64,000 nucleotides of DNA. Source: Promethearchaeota archaeon. Its GTDB lineage: Archaea > Asgardarchaeota > Lokiarchaeia > Sigyniarchaeales > SOKP01. The translations under genes and the position numbers were made by a program. This document shows positions 29,171-38,736 of the stretch, one piece after another. Where the stretch lies: NCBI GenBank assembly GCA_030606485.1, contig JAUWGH010000004.1, positions 233,392-297,391 of the forward strand. The letters run 5' to 3'. Position 1 is the first letter of the stretch. The number at the start of each line of letters is the position of its first letter. A model generated the notes under the pieces. The model had not been told where the DNA came from. It searched no databases and saw only the letters and a list, made by a program, of their open reading frames with translations.

Positions 29171-29674
29171 TTATTTCTCAGATATATAAAATTCTTGCAC
29201 ACATTGAGAATCTCCAATAGCTCTAGATCTACTGACTTCTTTACGTTTTACAGAAATAATTTTTTCATTAGGGTATTTTGTATTTAAAATATTAATGAAA
29301 TTCGGTAAAAACCCTTGTAGCACTTCACATCCCGGGATATCTATATCAGGATAATTATATTTACATAGACTACATTTATTATCCAATATTTTTAGAATTT
29401 TTTTTTCAAAATTTACCTCAATACTAATTTTTGACTTGAAGATAGTAGAATATATATCTTTTAAAATTATTACCAGATTTTCTTTGGTTAGTGCGCTATT
29501 AGGGAGCCAATATCGACCGTAGGTTGATGCAATATTTTTTCCTATACGCTGCAATCGCATATTAATATCTTTAATATTTTCCCTTTTCATAAATCGAATT
29601 AAATGATATATTGCATTCCTCATTTGATTCATTGCAGCGTCGGCAAGAACTAGGTCAGATCGTGTATAATTCAT
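29171..29674 (-). CDS. Small V4R/Bet3-like (TRAPP-fold) domain protein
   Basis: 167 residues. N-terminal helices (YHLIRFMKRENIKDINMRLQ), the central RIGKNIASTYGRYW, a cysteine set CSLCKYNYPDIDIPGCEVL and a closing VKRKEVSRSRAIGDSQCVQ strand match the layout of V4R domains, which share the fold of the TRAPP subunit Bet3. The CxxC plus Cys set may bind metal. V4R proteins act as small-molecule sensors; Bet3 is a vesicle-tethering subunit. Which applies here is open. First gene of the pair. Confidence 0.55.
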   Translation of the reverse strand: MNYTRSDLVLADAAMNQMRNAIYHLIRFMKRENIKDINMRLQRIGKNIASTYGRYWLPNSALTKENLVIILKDIYSTIFKSKISIEVNFEKKILKILDNKCSLCKYNYPDIDIPGCEVLQGFLPNFINILNTKYPNEKIISVKRKEVSRSRAIGDSQCVQEFYISEK

Positions 29675-29820
29675 AAAAGTACCATTAAAAGTAATTATTA
29701 TTACAATTAAAAATAAAAATTAATATAAAATCCTTTTCAAATCTAATTTCGTATTAAAGATATTATTAGGATCTTACATTTTTTAAAAATTTGATTTGAA
29801 AAAAATTAAAAATAAGATTT

Positions 29821-30162
29821 TTATAATTGATTAATAATTTTCCGAATCATATTAGCAGGGAGGGCCCCAAGTACAACACCATCTTTCATAACTTCATAAC
29901 CTTCGAGTTTAATGTTATTATGAACTCTCACACTATTTTTATAAAAGACTAAATACGGAATAGCTTGAATTCCAAAATTTATTGCAAGTCCTTTATTCAA
30001 ATCAACATCCACAGTAATCACTTTAATTAAACCTTCATGTTCAAGATCATGTAAAATCGGGCTAATCATGTGGCATGGACCACACCAATCAGCGAAAAAA
30101 TCTACAACAGTTATTCCTTCTTTAGCAATCTCATCATCTAAATTCTCAATTTTTTTAGCCAT
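29821..30162 (-). CDS. Thioredoxin
   Basis: About 113 residues from the ATG at 30162, with active site FFADWCGPCHMISP (Cys27, Cys30) and the cis-proline region GIQAIPYLVFY. Standard thioredoxin fold, reducing protein disulphides. The longer frame from 30180 adds MRFLLM ahead of the usual start, so 30162 is preferred. A 20-residue extension after the fold (YEVMKDGVVLGALPANMIRK) is normal for the family. Confidence 0.92.
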   Translation of the reverse strand: MAKKIENLDDEIAKEGITVVDFFADWCGPCHMISPILHDLEHEGLIKVITVDVDLNKGLAINFGIQAIPYLVFYKNSVRVHNNIKLEGYEVMKDGVVLGALPANMIRKIINQL

Positions 30163-30413
30163 CATTAGTAGAAATCTCAAAAAATTAATTTTTAAATTTT
30201 TAATCTGGTTAATTTTTTTGTATTTTTATAACTATTATTTAAGATCTTAGTTCTTCGTTTTAATAATTTATTATCATAAAAAAATATTGAAAAATTAGTG
30301 TATTTAATAAAAAAATGTTAATTTTTATTTGTTTTCTGGAAATAAGAATTTTTTATGTAGATTTAGACCAAACGGAAATATATCAAACAAAGTATAAAAG
30401 AACATTTAAAATC
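30163..30413. other. Intergenic region, thioredoxin 5' side
   Basis: About 250 bp, AT-rich, containing the thioredoxin promoter on the minus strand and the 3' end region of hypD. No RNA gene or repeat recognised. Confidence 0.3.
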
Positions 30414-31430
30414 TTAGCCATATTTATAAAAAATAGCACAAGTTCCTTCTGCTGAAACCATACACGGACCTATTGGATTTGAAGGCGTGCAAACCTTTTT
30501 AAATAATTTACATTCATATGGATATAACTTTCCTGTCATAATTAAGTGACAAGAACACCCAGGCGGAATATCGATAGAATTATCAATTTTAATATTAAAT
30601 TTTTTATCTGCATCGTATTCAGAATATTTTTCTTTAATTTCTAATCCTCCATCTAGTATTCTTCCGATACCTCTCCAAGGGGATGACACTGAATCAAAGA
30701 CATCAGTGATAATTTTTTGAGCAATTTTATTACCCTCAGATTTAACTACTCGTGTATATTCATTTTCTGTCTTATATTCTTTATTTTTTATTTGTTTTAA
30801 TAACATAGCCAATGCCAGGAGCACATCATTAGGTTCGAAACCCGTTACAACATTCGGGACGTGATATGCATCAGAAAATAATTGGAATGGTTTAGTTCCA
30901 ATTATGGTAGCAACATGTCCAGGAGAGATAAAACCATCTATGTTTAATTGGTCAATTCCAATAAGTAATTCCAATGCAGCAGGAATGAGTTTATGGGCAC
31001 AAATTACTGAAAAATTTAATGGAGGATTGATTTTAATCTCATATCCAATCAATGGAACAGTTGTTTCAAATCCAATAGCAAAAAAAATAACTTCTTTATC
31101 GGGATTTTCTTTAGCAATTTTAACTGCATCATTTGGCCCATATACAATTCTTACATCTGCTCCCTGAGCTCTTAATTCTGCTAGAGAAAGATTAGTTGCA
31201 GGAACCCGGAGCATATCTCCAAAGGTTGTGATTATTGTATTTTCTCTTTTTCCAATCTCTATTGCTTTATCAATATCGGCTGCAGGACATACACATACAG
31301 GACATCCAGGACCGGAAATAATTTCAATTTCTTTAGGTAAGATTGAACGAATTCCATATTTAGAAATAGTATGCTCATGTGTTCCACACACATGCATCAG
31401 TTTAATTGGTTTATTAATTTTTCGGGCCAA
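30414..31430 (-). CDS. hypD: [NiFe]-hydrogenase maturation protein HypD
   Basis: HypD scaffolds Fe(CN)2CO assembly with HypC and HypE. Visible motifs are MHVCGTHEHTI with the Cys that binds iron, ISGPGCPVCVCP, GFETTVPL and the C-terminal [4Fe-4S] cysteines (PPGCSCHLIMTG, YECKLFKKVC, NPIGPCMVSAEGTCA). The first usable start is TTG 31430, which puts VCGTH at residue 14. HypD normally has about 20-25 more residues before this motif, and the same frame upstream reads NKGFTEKITKIINN, a fitting helix, but has no ATG, GTG or TTG before a stop. Start therefore unresolved; the gene may use a non-standard start. Confidence 0.92.
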   Translation of the reverse strand: MARKINKPIKLMHVCGTHEHTISKYGIRSILPKEIEIISGPGCPVCVCPAADIDKAIEIGKRENTIITTFGDMLRVPATNLSLAELRAQGADVRIVYGPNDAVKIAKENPDKEVIFFAIGFETTVPLIGYEIKINPPLNFSVICAHKLIPAALELLIGIDQLNIDGFISPGHVATIIGTKPFQLFSDAYHVPNVVTGFEPNDVLLALAMLLKQIKNKEYKTENEYTRVVKSEGNKIAQKIITDVFDSVSSPWRGIGRILDGGLEIKEKYSEYDADKKFNIKIDNSIDIPPGCSCHLIMTGKLYPYECKLFKKVCTPSNPIGPCMVSAEGTCAIFYKYG

Positions 31431-31598
31431 ATTGTTTATTATCTTAGTAATTTTTTCTGTAAATCCTTTATTTTTTAATATTTTTAATACTGGAATGCTG
31501 CAGAACCACTTTTTTTTTAATATTTCCTGAAATTAACATTTTAATATTATTATTACTTTAAATTTAAGGATGATTAAATATTCTCAAAAAGAAGAGAA

Positions 31599-33227
31599 TT
31601 ACAGAAATTCAGGGAAATTAGTTTTAAGAAATTCAATTGTTTTAAATTTTTGGGGGAAATCTTCTGCTAATAATTTATCCATTTTATTTTTCATAAAATT
31701 ATACATTTCTTTAGAGTAATTATTAGCTAATAAAACAAAAATATTGTCTCTAATAAGATTGATAAAAAATTTAGGTACCATCTTCCAAGTCATTATGCCA
31801 TTTATGAGATACTCTCTAATTTTGTGATATGTAAGAGGCATATCAGATCTCCTTCCAATTTTATTTTTTAATACTATTTTAGCAATATTTAACACATTTT
31901 CTTGTGTTTTATAGTGTACATCTATGCAATCTAATTCATTAGAAGGCTTTATTAATCTTGAAGCCATCTTTGGATTTTTCTTTGTGTTCCACCATTTTTT
32001 TAGTAAAAATTGAGTGCCATAAAGATTTTCATATTTGCTCATATTTGAATATATTTCAGTTCCAGGGTAATGTTCATATATGGAATAATTAGGTAAAATA
32101 AAATGTTTATTTTTAAATAATTTCACTAAATAGTCATTAGTTTCATTTATTGTTTGATATGTCTCTCCTGGATGACCATATAATATATTTATCGTATGAT
32201 ATATTTCATTCTCATCAAGTTTTTTGGAAATAACTTTCATTTTTTCTAAGTATTTGTATGGTTTTGGCGTTTTATTCATGCAAATTTTGAGTATTTTAGG
32301 AGAGCCACTTTCAAGACCAAATGTTAAACTAAATTTAAGTTGTTTCAAGAATGGAATTTCCTCATCAGGCTTAAATGTGTCAACTCTCAGCTCAGCCCAA
32401 TAATATTGATCTGGTGCATATCGTAGTAATTTTTTATATAACTCGATACGATACTTAGGAGTCCCAAATAGTGGGTCCCAAATCCATACTTCATAAATTA
32501 AATTATCTCGATTATGAAATTGATTGTAAATATTAACTAATTCATTAAGTGCCTTGTTTATTGGCATCCTTCTCCAAGACCTGTTGGCTTTTGTTAATTT
32601 ATTTTTTGGATCTTGACAAAAATTGCATGTAAACGGACATCCACGAGAAAGAAATACAGGGATCATAACACGATCGGAAGGAGTGGGATTTTTTACATAA
32701 TCAAGTGATTCTGTATAAGACCAATCAGTATTAATGAAATCTTCAATATTTAAGGGCTCACAATAAATAATCAATGGTGCTTTAAGGCGAAATGATTTTA
32801 CATTTAACTTTTTTATTAGTTTACAAAGCTCTTTTTCAGCTTCACCAGAAAAAATGTAATTAAAAGGAGAATTAGGAAAAACAAAATCATTTGGTCTAAT
32901 TGTTGGATGATATCCCCCTACAAAAATATAGGCATTTGGAAGTATTTCTCTAATTTTTTTTGCTAGAAATAAACTAGTCATATAAAAAAAACTTGAGAAA
33001 CAAGCGATTCCAAAATAGTCATAATCATTAAATTTATCTAAATATCTGGAAATCGTTTTATCTACACTATGGAGTTCGAATTTAAAAGATAGATCTAAAA
33101 TATCGACATCTAAATCGAGATTTTTTTTAATATATGAAGCTAAAATCAAAAGCTGAGTTGGCACTATCTTTATTTTACTTAGTTCAGAGGGATTAATTGG
33201 ATTAATTAGAACCAGTTTTTTCCTCAT
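31599..33227 (-). CDS. B12-binding radical SAM protein
   Basis: 542 residues. N-terminal cobalamin-binding-type Rossmann domain (VLINPINPSEL..., VDILDLSF, GGYHPTIRPND), then the radical SAM cluster SRGCPFTCNFCQDP (CxxxCxxC) near residue 195 and the usual TIM-barrel strands, including FGLESGSPKIL. The C-terminal 120 residues are helical. Such proteins methylate or rearrange unactivated carbons, often in lipid or cofactor pathways. It sits between hypD and hypE, but on the same strand with 180-bp gaps, so a hydrogenase role is not implied. Confidence 0.88.
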   Translation of the reverse strand: MRKKLVLINPINPSELSKIKIVPTQLLILASYIKKNLDLDVDILDLSFKFELHSVDKTISRYLDKFNDYDYFGIACFSSFFYMTSLFLAKKIREILPNAYIFVGGYHPTIRPNDFVFPNSPFNYIFSGEAEKELCKLIKKLNVKSFRLKAPLIIYCEPLNIEDFINTDWSYTESLDYVKNPTPSDRVMIPVFLSRGCPFTCNFCQDPKNKLTKANRSWRRMPINKALNELVNIYNQFHNRDNLIYEVWIWDPLFGTPKYRIELYKKLLRYAPDQYYWAELRVDTFKPDEEIPFLKQLKFSLTFGLESGSPKILKICMNKTPKPYKYLEKMKVISKKLDENEIYHTINILYGHPGETYQTINETNDYLVKLFKNKHFILPNYSIYEHYPGTEIYSNMSKYENLYGTQFLLKKWWNTKKNPKMASRLIKPSNELDCIDVHYKTQENVLNIAKIVLKNKIGRRSDMPLTYHKIREYLINGIMTWKMVPKFFINLIRDNIFVLLANNYSKEMYNFMKNKMDKLLAEDFPQKFKTIEFLKTNFPEFL

Positions 33228-33405
33228 TTTAATACAACAATTTTGTTCTTATTGAAATTTAAATAACTTCTTTAGGAGGGAAACTAACTTAAAAGTTTTT
33301 CTCTAAACGGTTATTTAAATTCCGAGAATTAATTGTTTTATTCCTAGATTTTGCATTTTTTATTAATAATTTTTTTTTATTGTTAATTTTCGAATGATAA
33401 TATTT

Positions 33406-34458
33406 TTAACATATACGAGGAATGGACTCCCCTAAAGGCATATCTACGAATCTGGTTCCTCCAATTATTGTTTTTAAGAATACTTTTTTTTGATCCTCCG
33501 ATTTTACCTCTCCAATTATCCGGGCTTCTTTTCCAAGATTTGTAGCTTTAATTTTTTGTAGTACTGCATCAGCATAATTCGAATCTACGGCTATTAATGC
33601 TTTCCCTTCGCAAGCCATTTGCATTGGATCTAAACCTAAGATATCGCACACAGCATTAACCTCTTTCTTAATTGGTATTTTTTCTTCGTCGAGCCAAACG
33701 CTCATATTTGATTTGGAGCTCCATTCGTTTAGCGCGCTCGCGATGCCTCCACGAGTAGGATCTTTCATTGCATGAATATGATTTTGTTTAATATCTTCTT
33801 TAATTGCGAGATATATTTCTTTTAAATATGCAAGATCCGATTCTAAATTTGTCGATAAATTTAATCCTCCTCTTTTTGCTATTAAAGCAGCACCATGATC
33901 GCCGATTGAACCAGTAACTATAATTTTATCACCAGCCTTTAGATTATTATCACATATTTTTATATTCTTATTTTTAATCCCTATTCCAGAGGTTGCGATA
34001 ATAATTTCATTCAACGTGGTTTTAGGCATAACTTTTGTATCACCAGCAATAATTGCAATATCAGCCTCTTTAGCAGTTTGATTAAAAGACTTAACAATTT
34101 TTCCTAATAAATCAAAGCTAAATCCTTCTTCAATAATATAAATTGAACTTAAAGCTAAAGGTTCAGCTCCCATCATTAAAATATCATTCACCGTTCCGCA
34201 TATGCTTAATTTTCCAAGATCCCCTCCCGGGAAAAATAGAGGAAAAACAGTGTGTCCATCAGCAGTTATTACAATCTCTTTATCATAATTTTTTAAAGGA
34301 ATTGTAGCTCCATCATCTAATTCTTCAACACCAATACCATTATTAACATTTTTTTGAGCAATCCCCTTTACTATGAATTCTATCAATTCCGATTGCAAGA
34401 TTCCGCCTGAACCGTGAGCTATGCGTATTATTTTTGAGCCTTTTACGTCGCTTTCCAT
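33406..34458 (-). CDS. hypE: [NiFe]-hydrogenase maturation protein HypE
   Basis: 350 residues of the PurM-like fold. Key parts: AHGSGG near the N-terminus, DDGATIPL, the ATP-binding DLGKLSICGTVNDILMMGA, GDTKVMP, KDPTRGGIASALNEW and the C-terminal PRIC tail. The C-terminal cysteine is the residue carbamoylated by HypF and converted to thiocyanate for Fe-CN delivery. Divergent from hypF with 110 bp between starts. ATG start. Confidence 0.96.
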   Translation of the reverse strand: MESDVKGSKIIRIAHGSGGILQSELIEFIVKGIAQKNVNNGIGVEELDDGATIPLKNYDKEIVITADGHTVFPLFFPGGDLGKLSICGTVNDILMMGAEPLALSSIYIIEEGFSFDLLGKIVKSFNQTAKEADIAIIAGDTKVMPKTTLNEIIIATSGIGIKNKNIKICDNNLKAGDKIIVTGSIGDHGAALIAKRGGLNLSTNLESDLAYLKEIYLAIKEDIKQNHIHAMKDPTRGGIASALNEWSSKSNMSVWLDEEKIPIKKEVNAVCDILGLDPMQMACEGKALIAVDSNYADAVLQKIKATNLGKEARIIGEVKSEDQKKVFLKTIIGGTRFVDMPLGESIPRIC

Positions 34459-34530
34459 GAATAATATAATATTGAGAATGCATTAAAATTTAATTAAATT
34501 AAATTAAAATAAAATCTATCAATTCCGATT
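34379..34530. repeat. Short tandem duplication of the hypE 5' end
   Basis: A 16-bp identity, TCTATCAATTCCGATT, occurs inside hypE at 34379-34394 and again at 34515-34530, each followed on the plus strand by similar ATTGAGAAT(G/A)(C/A)ATTAAAA sequence (34470 and 34530 onward). The second copy looks like a deleted version of the first, so the hypE-hypF promoter region contains the remnant of a partial duplication of the hypE start. Confidence 0.5.
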
Positions 34531-34568
34531 ATTGAGAATAAATTAAAATTAATGCTACTCCTATTGAA

Positions 34569-36965
34569 GTGAAAAATATTAAAATTGAAATAAATATCAC
34601 GGGAATTGTTCAAGGGGTTGGATTTAGGCCATTTTTATTTAATTTAGCTCGAAAATATGGATTTAATGGATATATTTTAAATCGAGGTAATGCGGGAGTC
34701 CATCTTGTTCTCACTGGAGAAGAAGAATTATTGGATAGATTTGTTGAGGATATTAAATTAAAAAAACCAAAGATTTCCTACGTTGAATCAATTTCGGTTA
34801 AAAGAATAGAGACTGGTGAGGAATTTAAAGATTTAAAGATTCGTAATAGTGAAAAATGTCGTGGAATAAGTCTTACTCTTCCTCCAGACATTGCAATATG
34901 TGATGATTGCGTGAATGATTTAAGAGATAAAAATAAAAAAAGATATTATATGTATCCTTTTGTTGCTTGTGCAGTCTGTGGTCCACGTTATACTACTGTT
35001 AATGCTTTACCTTATGATCGAGAAAGAAGCACGATGATTAAATTTCCATTATGTGATGAATACAAAACATCATGCGTTAAGGAATATAAAGATTTTAATA
35101 ATAGACGATTTCATGCACAAACTTTTGCCTGCACAGTTTGTGGACCACATTACCAATTATATGATAAATCCAAAAACATAATTGAGACAAATTCCATAAA
35201 GGAAATCTTGGAAATCACAGCAAGAAGAATCAATAGAGGTGAAATTGCCGCAGTTAAAGGGATAGGAGGAGTTCATTTAATTTGTTTGGCTGAAGATGAT
35301 AAAGTATTAGAAGAACTAAGAAATAGAAAAAAAGAGCGGAAATATAAACCCTTTGCCATTATGACCCCAAAATTAGAGATTCTTGAAAATTTTGTTGTAA
35401 TCTCTGAGAAGGAAAGAGAATTATTAAATTCTTTCAGAAAACCTATTGTAATTCTTGAAAGGAAAAAAAAATCTAATGAAATAATACTTTCAAATCAAGT
35501 GGCTCCAGGTTTAAGTTCAATAGGTGTAATGTTACCTTATGCCGGGATTCATTATCTGCTTTTTGATTTTATAGGGCAAAAACCATTAATTTATACTAGC
35601 GGAAATGTATCAAATTTACCTATGGGAATAAGAAATGAAATGATTTTTGAGCAATTGAAAGGCCTTGCTGATTTTTTTCTTTTACATAATAGAACAATTT
35701 TCCAAAGATGTGATGATAGTGTTTTACGAGTTCATAATGATAAAGTTAAATTGATACGTCGATCAAAAGGATATGTCCCAGCATATCTGCCATTGCCTTT
35801 TGAAGTTGAGATTTCAGGTGCTTTAGCAACAGGTCCTGAATTAAATGTAACAGGTGCAGTACTACGACGTAATAGAGTATTCCCAACTCAGCATATTGGG
35901 CATATTAAAAGTCTTGAAACTTTCAATTTTTTAAAAGATGCACTTTTTAATATAAAAAATCTATTGCAAATTGAAGATAATGAAATTAAATTTATTGCAT
36001 GTGATCTACATCCATCTTTTTATACAACAATTTATGCTAAAGAACTTGCTGAAAAGTATGGGATTAATTATTTCCCAATTCAACATCATTATGCTCATGT
36101 TTTGAGTTTAATGGCTGAAAATAATATAACTCCAGATGAACAAATAATAGCAATTACAACAGATGGAGTAGGTTTTGGACCAGATAATACTGTATGGGGA
36201 GGAGAGATCTTATTTAGTTCCTACAATAAATATCAAAGATTAGGGCATTTAGAATATCAACCCATGATTGGAGGAGATCGATGTGCAAAATATCCAGGAA
36301 GAATGTTCGCCTCGATATTGTTAAATTCTATAGGAGTCGAAGACTCTGAGAAGATATTTGAAAAAATTGGGTTAAAAAATGATTTAGAATATAAAACTGC
36401 TGAATTAGAGGGGATAATATCACAATTTAATAATTCTAGAGGAATTCTTCCCTCCAAAAATATTCCGCTAACTAGCGCTACCGGTAGAATTTTTGATGTT
36501 GTATCTTATTTGTTAGGTGCATGTAATGTCAAAACATATCAAGGTGAGCCAGCCATTCGATTGGAAGGGTTAGCTTCTAAAGGAAATCCAAAGAATATAA
36601 AACTCTCCATAGATTATTCTAAAGAAAACGGAAAATATATAATTAAGACCGCGGAAATAATTACTGGTATTTTAAAATTATTACAAGATTCAAATAATAG
36701 AAGAGAAGATATCGCTGCAGCATTTCAAATTGAGATCGGTAAAGCTTTTGCAAATGTTGCCATTAAAGTGGCCAAACTAAATGAAATTAATAAAATTGGG
36801 CTAACAGGAGGGGTTGCATATAATTATTCATTTAGTAATACAATCAAAAATCTAATTCTTGAGGAAGATCTGATATTTTTAGAACATGATTTAGTTGCTC
36901 CTGGTGATGCAGGTATCAGCACTGGGCAATTAATTGGTGGAATTTTTAAATATAACAATTTATAA
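34569..36965 (+). CDS. hypF: Carbamoyltransferase HypF
   Basis: 798 residues with all four HypF domains: acylphosphatase (GIVQGVGFRPFLFNLARKYG), the zinc-finger pair (CDDCVNDL, CAVCGPRYT; CTVCGPHYQ), the YrdC-like domain (RGEIAAVKGIGGVHLICLA) and the Kae1-like carbamoyltransferase domain (HHYAHVLSLMAEN, TTDGVGFGPDNTVWGGEI, LTGGVAYN). It transfers the carbamoyl group to HypE's terminal cysteine for the cyanide ligands of NiFe hydrogenase. GTG start at 34569. HypA, B and C and the hydrogenase are not in the window. Confidence 0.96.
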   Translation: MKNIKIEINITGIVQGVGFRPFLFNLARKYGFNGYILNRGNAGVHLVLTGEEELLDRFVEDIKLKKPKISYVESISVKRIETGEEFKDLKIRNSEKCRGISLTLPPDIAICDDCVNDLRDKNKKRYYMYPFVACAVCGPRYTTVNALPYDRERSTMIKFPLCDEYKTSCVKEYKDFNNRRFHAQTFACTVCGPHYQLYDKSKNIIETNSIKEILEITARRINRGEIAAVKGIGGVHLICLAEDDKVLEELRNRKKERKYKPFAIMTPKLEILENFVVISEKERELLNSFRKPIVILERKKKSNEIILSNQVAPGLSSIGVMLPYAGIHYLLFDFIGQKPLIYTSGNVSNLPMGIRNEMIFEQLKGLADFFLLHNRTIFQRCDDSVLRVHNDKVKLIRRSKGYVPAYLPLPFEVEISGALATGPELNVTGAVLRRNRVFPTQHIGHIKSLETFNFLKDALFNIKNLLQIEDNEIKFIACDLHPSFYTTIYAKELAEKYGINYFPIQHHYAHVLSLMAENNITPDEQIIAITTDGVGFGPDNTVWGGEILFSSYNKYQRLGHLEYQPMIGGDRCAKYPGRMFASILLNSIGVEDSEKIFEKIGLKNDLEYKTAELEGIISQFNNSRGILPSKNIPLTSATGRIFDVVSYLLGACNVKTYQGEPAIRLEGLASKGNPKNIKLSIDYSKENGKYIIKTAEIITGILKLLQDSNNRREDIAAAFQIEIGKAFANVAIKVAKLNEINKIGLTGGVAYNYSFSNTIKNLILEEDLIFLEHDLVAPGDAGISTGQLIGGIFKYNNL

Positions 36966-37057
36966 TTTCAATTTTCCTTTTTTTTTCCATTATTTTTAAT
37001 TAAATAAAGTTTATTAAACAAACTTCAATGCTCATATTAAGAAATTAAGGGAAAAAA

Positions 37058-37879
37058 ATGAGTGAAGAAAAAAGAAAAATTCACAGTGAAGGTTATTACA
37101 TTTTTAGTTTTATTTCAATGCACATTTTTTCTTTCGGGGTAGCTGGAATAATATTTATATTTTTTATTAAGAATTTCTTTATCCCTAATGTATTAAATGT
37201 TTCAAACTTTTTTGATCTTATTTTAATACCAGAATCATTGATTACAATATTTCTTACTCCTGGAATTATAATTTTAAGCTATTTAATCCATCTCTTTTTA
37301 GTAGCAATTGTCTTAAAATTGATATATAATCATACAGAGAAGTTGGAACCAATGAAAGCGGGAATTATACCGAGAGAAAAAAATAGTAGAGCTTTAAAAT
37401 ATTACCATATACGATCATATATTTTAAGATATCCTAAATGGGCATTCACAAAAAGTCCGTTTCCTTGGCTCGCTATTAAACTATTTAATTTCGTTGGAAC
37501 AACTAATTATGGCAAAGGAACAACTCTAGAAGAACAAGTCTGTGGTGAAAAATATATCACGACTGGAAAAAATTGTTATTTTGGAGTAAATGGTGTATTA
37601 ACTAGCCATTTAGTAGAAGGAAGTTTTGGAAATGTACAATTATTTCCCATTAAAATAGGAAATAACGTTAGTCTCTCAACATTTGCTTGTATTCCGCCAG
37701 GAACAGAGATAGAGGATAATGTAGTGATGTTTCCAGTATCTGGTAGCGCAAAAAATGAGATTTTGAAAAGCAATAACTATTATATAGGAATGCCTGTAAG
37801 AAAACTATTTACTAAAAAAATAAAAGAATTAACGAAACTTAGCGAAGAACAAATAGGTCTAAAGAAAAAACTAAAATAA
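37058..37879 (+). CDS. Membrane-anchored left-handed beta-helix (hexapeptide) acyltransferase-like protein, copy 1
   Basis: 273 residues: two or three N-terminal membrane helices (FISMHIFSFGVAGIIFIFFI and LIHLFLVAIVLKLIY), a cytosolic linker, then hexapeptide-repeat turns (GNNVSLSTFACIPPGTEIEDNVVMFPVSG) ending with IGMPVRKLF. The tail matches sugar O-acetyltransferase-like repeats, though a catalytic histidine is not obvious. First of three tandem paralogues, downstream of hypF. The usual function of such domains is acetylation of a sugar or lipid head group; substrate unknown. Confidence 0.65.
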   Translation: MSEEKRKIHSEGYYIFSFISMHIFSFGVAGIIFIFFIKNFFIPNVLNVSNFFDLILIPESLITIFLTPGIIILSYLIHLFLVAIVLKLIYNHTEKLEPMKAGIIPREKNSRALKYYHIRSYILRYPKWAFTKSPFPWLAIKLFNFVGTTNYGKGTTLEEQVCGEKYITTGKNCYFGVNGVLTSHLVEGSFGNVQLFPIKIGNNVSLSTFACIPPGTEIEDNVVMFPVSGSAKNEILKSNNYYIGMPVRKLFTKKIKELTKLSEEQIGLKKKLK

Positions 37880-38716
37880 TTGGAAGTTCTTAAAGCCATG
37901 AATGAATTATCCGATATAAATGACATAGAGATTGATATTTTAACAAACAATCCCATTGAAAAAAATTCTTTAAAATATATTTGGTTATATGTTCCGATTA
38001 TATGGTTTAGTGGAACCTTAGTGATAATTCAATTTACTGCTTTTTGGAGGGACTATGCCTGGATACCTCCACTATTTTATTTGTTATTACCATGGGTGAT
38101 TTTTATAGATTTTTTCATTTTTATTTTCACTTCATTGTTTATTACAAAACTCATATTAATTTTCGTTGAGCTTCTTCACAAACCTAGAGAAGGTGTTTTT
38201 AACATTAAAGAAGAGAAGCGAGAATACAATTTCTGGTGCATTAGAAGAGTTTTAAAAAAATATATTATATGGATTATGCGAAACAGCCCAATGCCATACA
38301 TTGACATAATTGGTTTTAAGTTGATCGGAATCAAAGCAGATTTTTCAAGTTCAATTTTAGATTGCTGGATTGACTTAGAATTTGTTGAAACTGGAAAGAG
38401 AGTTTTTCTTGGGCAGGGTTCATCGATTTTAAGTAGTATGGTAATAGGAAATTATTTAATTATAAAAAAGGTTATTCTTGAAGATAATGTAGTATTGGGA
38501 GGCGTAGCACAAATATCTCCAGGGACAATTGTAAGAGAAAATACAATAATTGGCGCAGGAACGATGACTAGTTTTAATCAAGAACTAGATCCAAATTGGG
38601 TCTATATCGGAAGACCTGCCAAAAAGTTTAAACCAAATAAATATGCGGAAAGTAATAGGGATATTAGAATAATGAAAGATGTTGCTAAAGGAATAAAGTT
38701 TACAGAAAAAATCTAA
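37880..38716 (+). CDS. Membrane-anchored hexapeptide acyltransferase-like protein, copy 2
   Basis: 278 residues, same organisation as its neighbours: hydrophobic segments near 35-55 and 70-95, a conserved HKPREGVF linker shared with copy 3, and hexapeptide turns (GQGSSILSSMVIGNYLIIKK and ILEDNVVLGGVAQISPGTIV) closing with WVYIGRPAKKF. It begins with TTG at 37880, immediately after the previous stop; an ATG at 37898 is an alternative. Close spacing points to one transcript and perhaps a hetero-oligomer, since hexapeptide enzymes trimerise. Confidence 0.65.
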   Translation: MEVLKAMNELSDINDIEIDILTNNPIEKNSLKYIWLYVPIIWFSGTLVIIQFTAFWRDYAWIPPLFYLLLPWVIFIDFFIFIFTSLFITKLILIFVELLHKPREGVFNIKEEKREYNFWCIRRVLKKYIIWIMRNSPMPYIDIIGFKLIGIKADFSSSILDCWIDLEFVETGKRVFLGQGSSILSSMVIGNYLIIKKVILEDNVVLGGVAQISPGTIVRENTIIGAGTMTSFNQELDPNWVYIGRPAKKFKPNKYAESNRDIRIMKDVAKGIKFTEKI

Positions 38717-38736
38717 GAAGAGGTAATTAACTAAAG

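Noticed and set aside
31458..31540. Out-of-frame peptide MLISGNIKKKVVLQHSSIKN upstream of hypD
   Set aside because: Not in the hypD frame and not similar to HypD N-termini; more likely part of the explanation for a base error than a gene.
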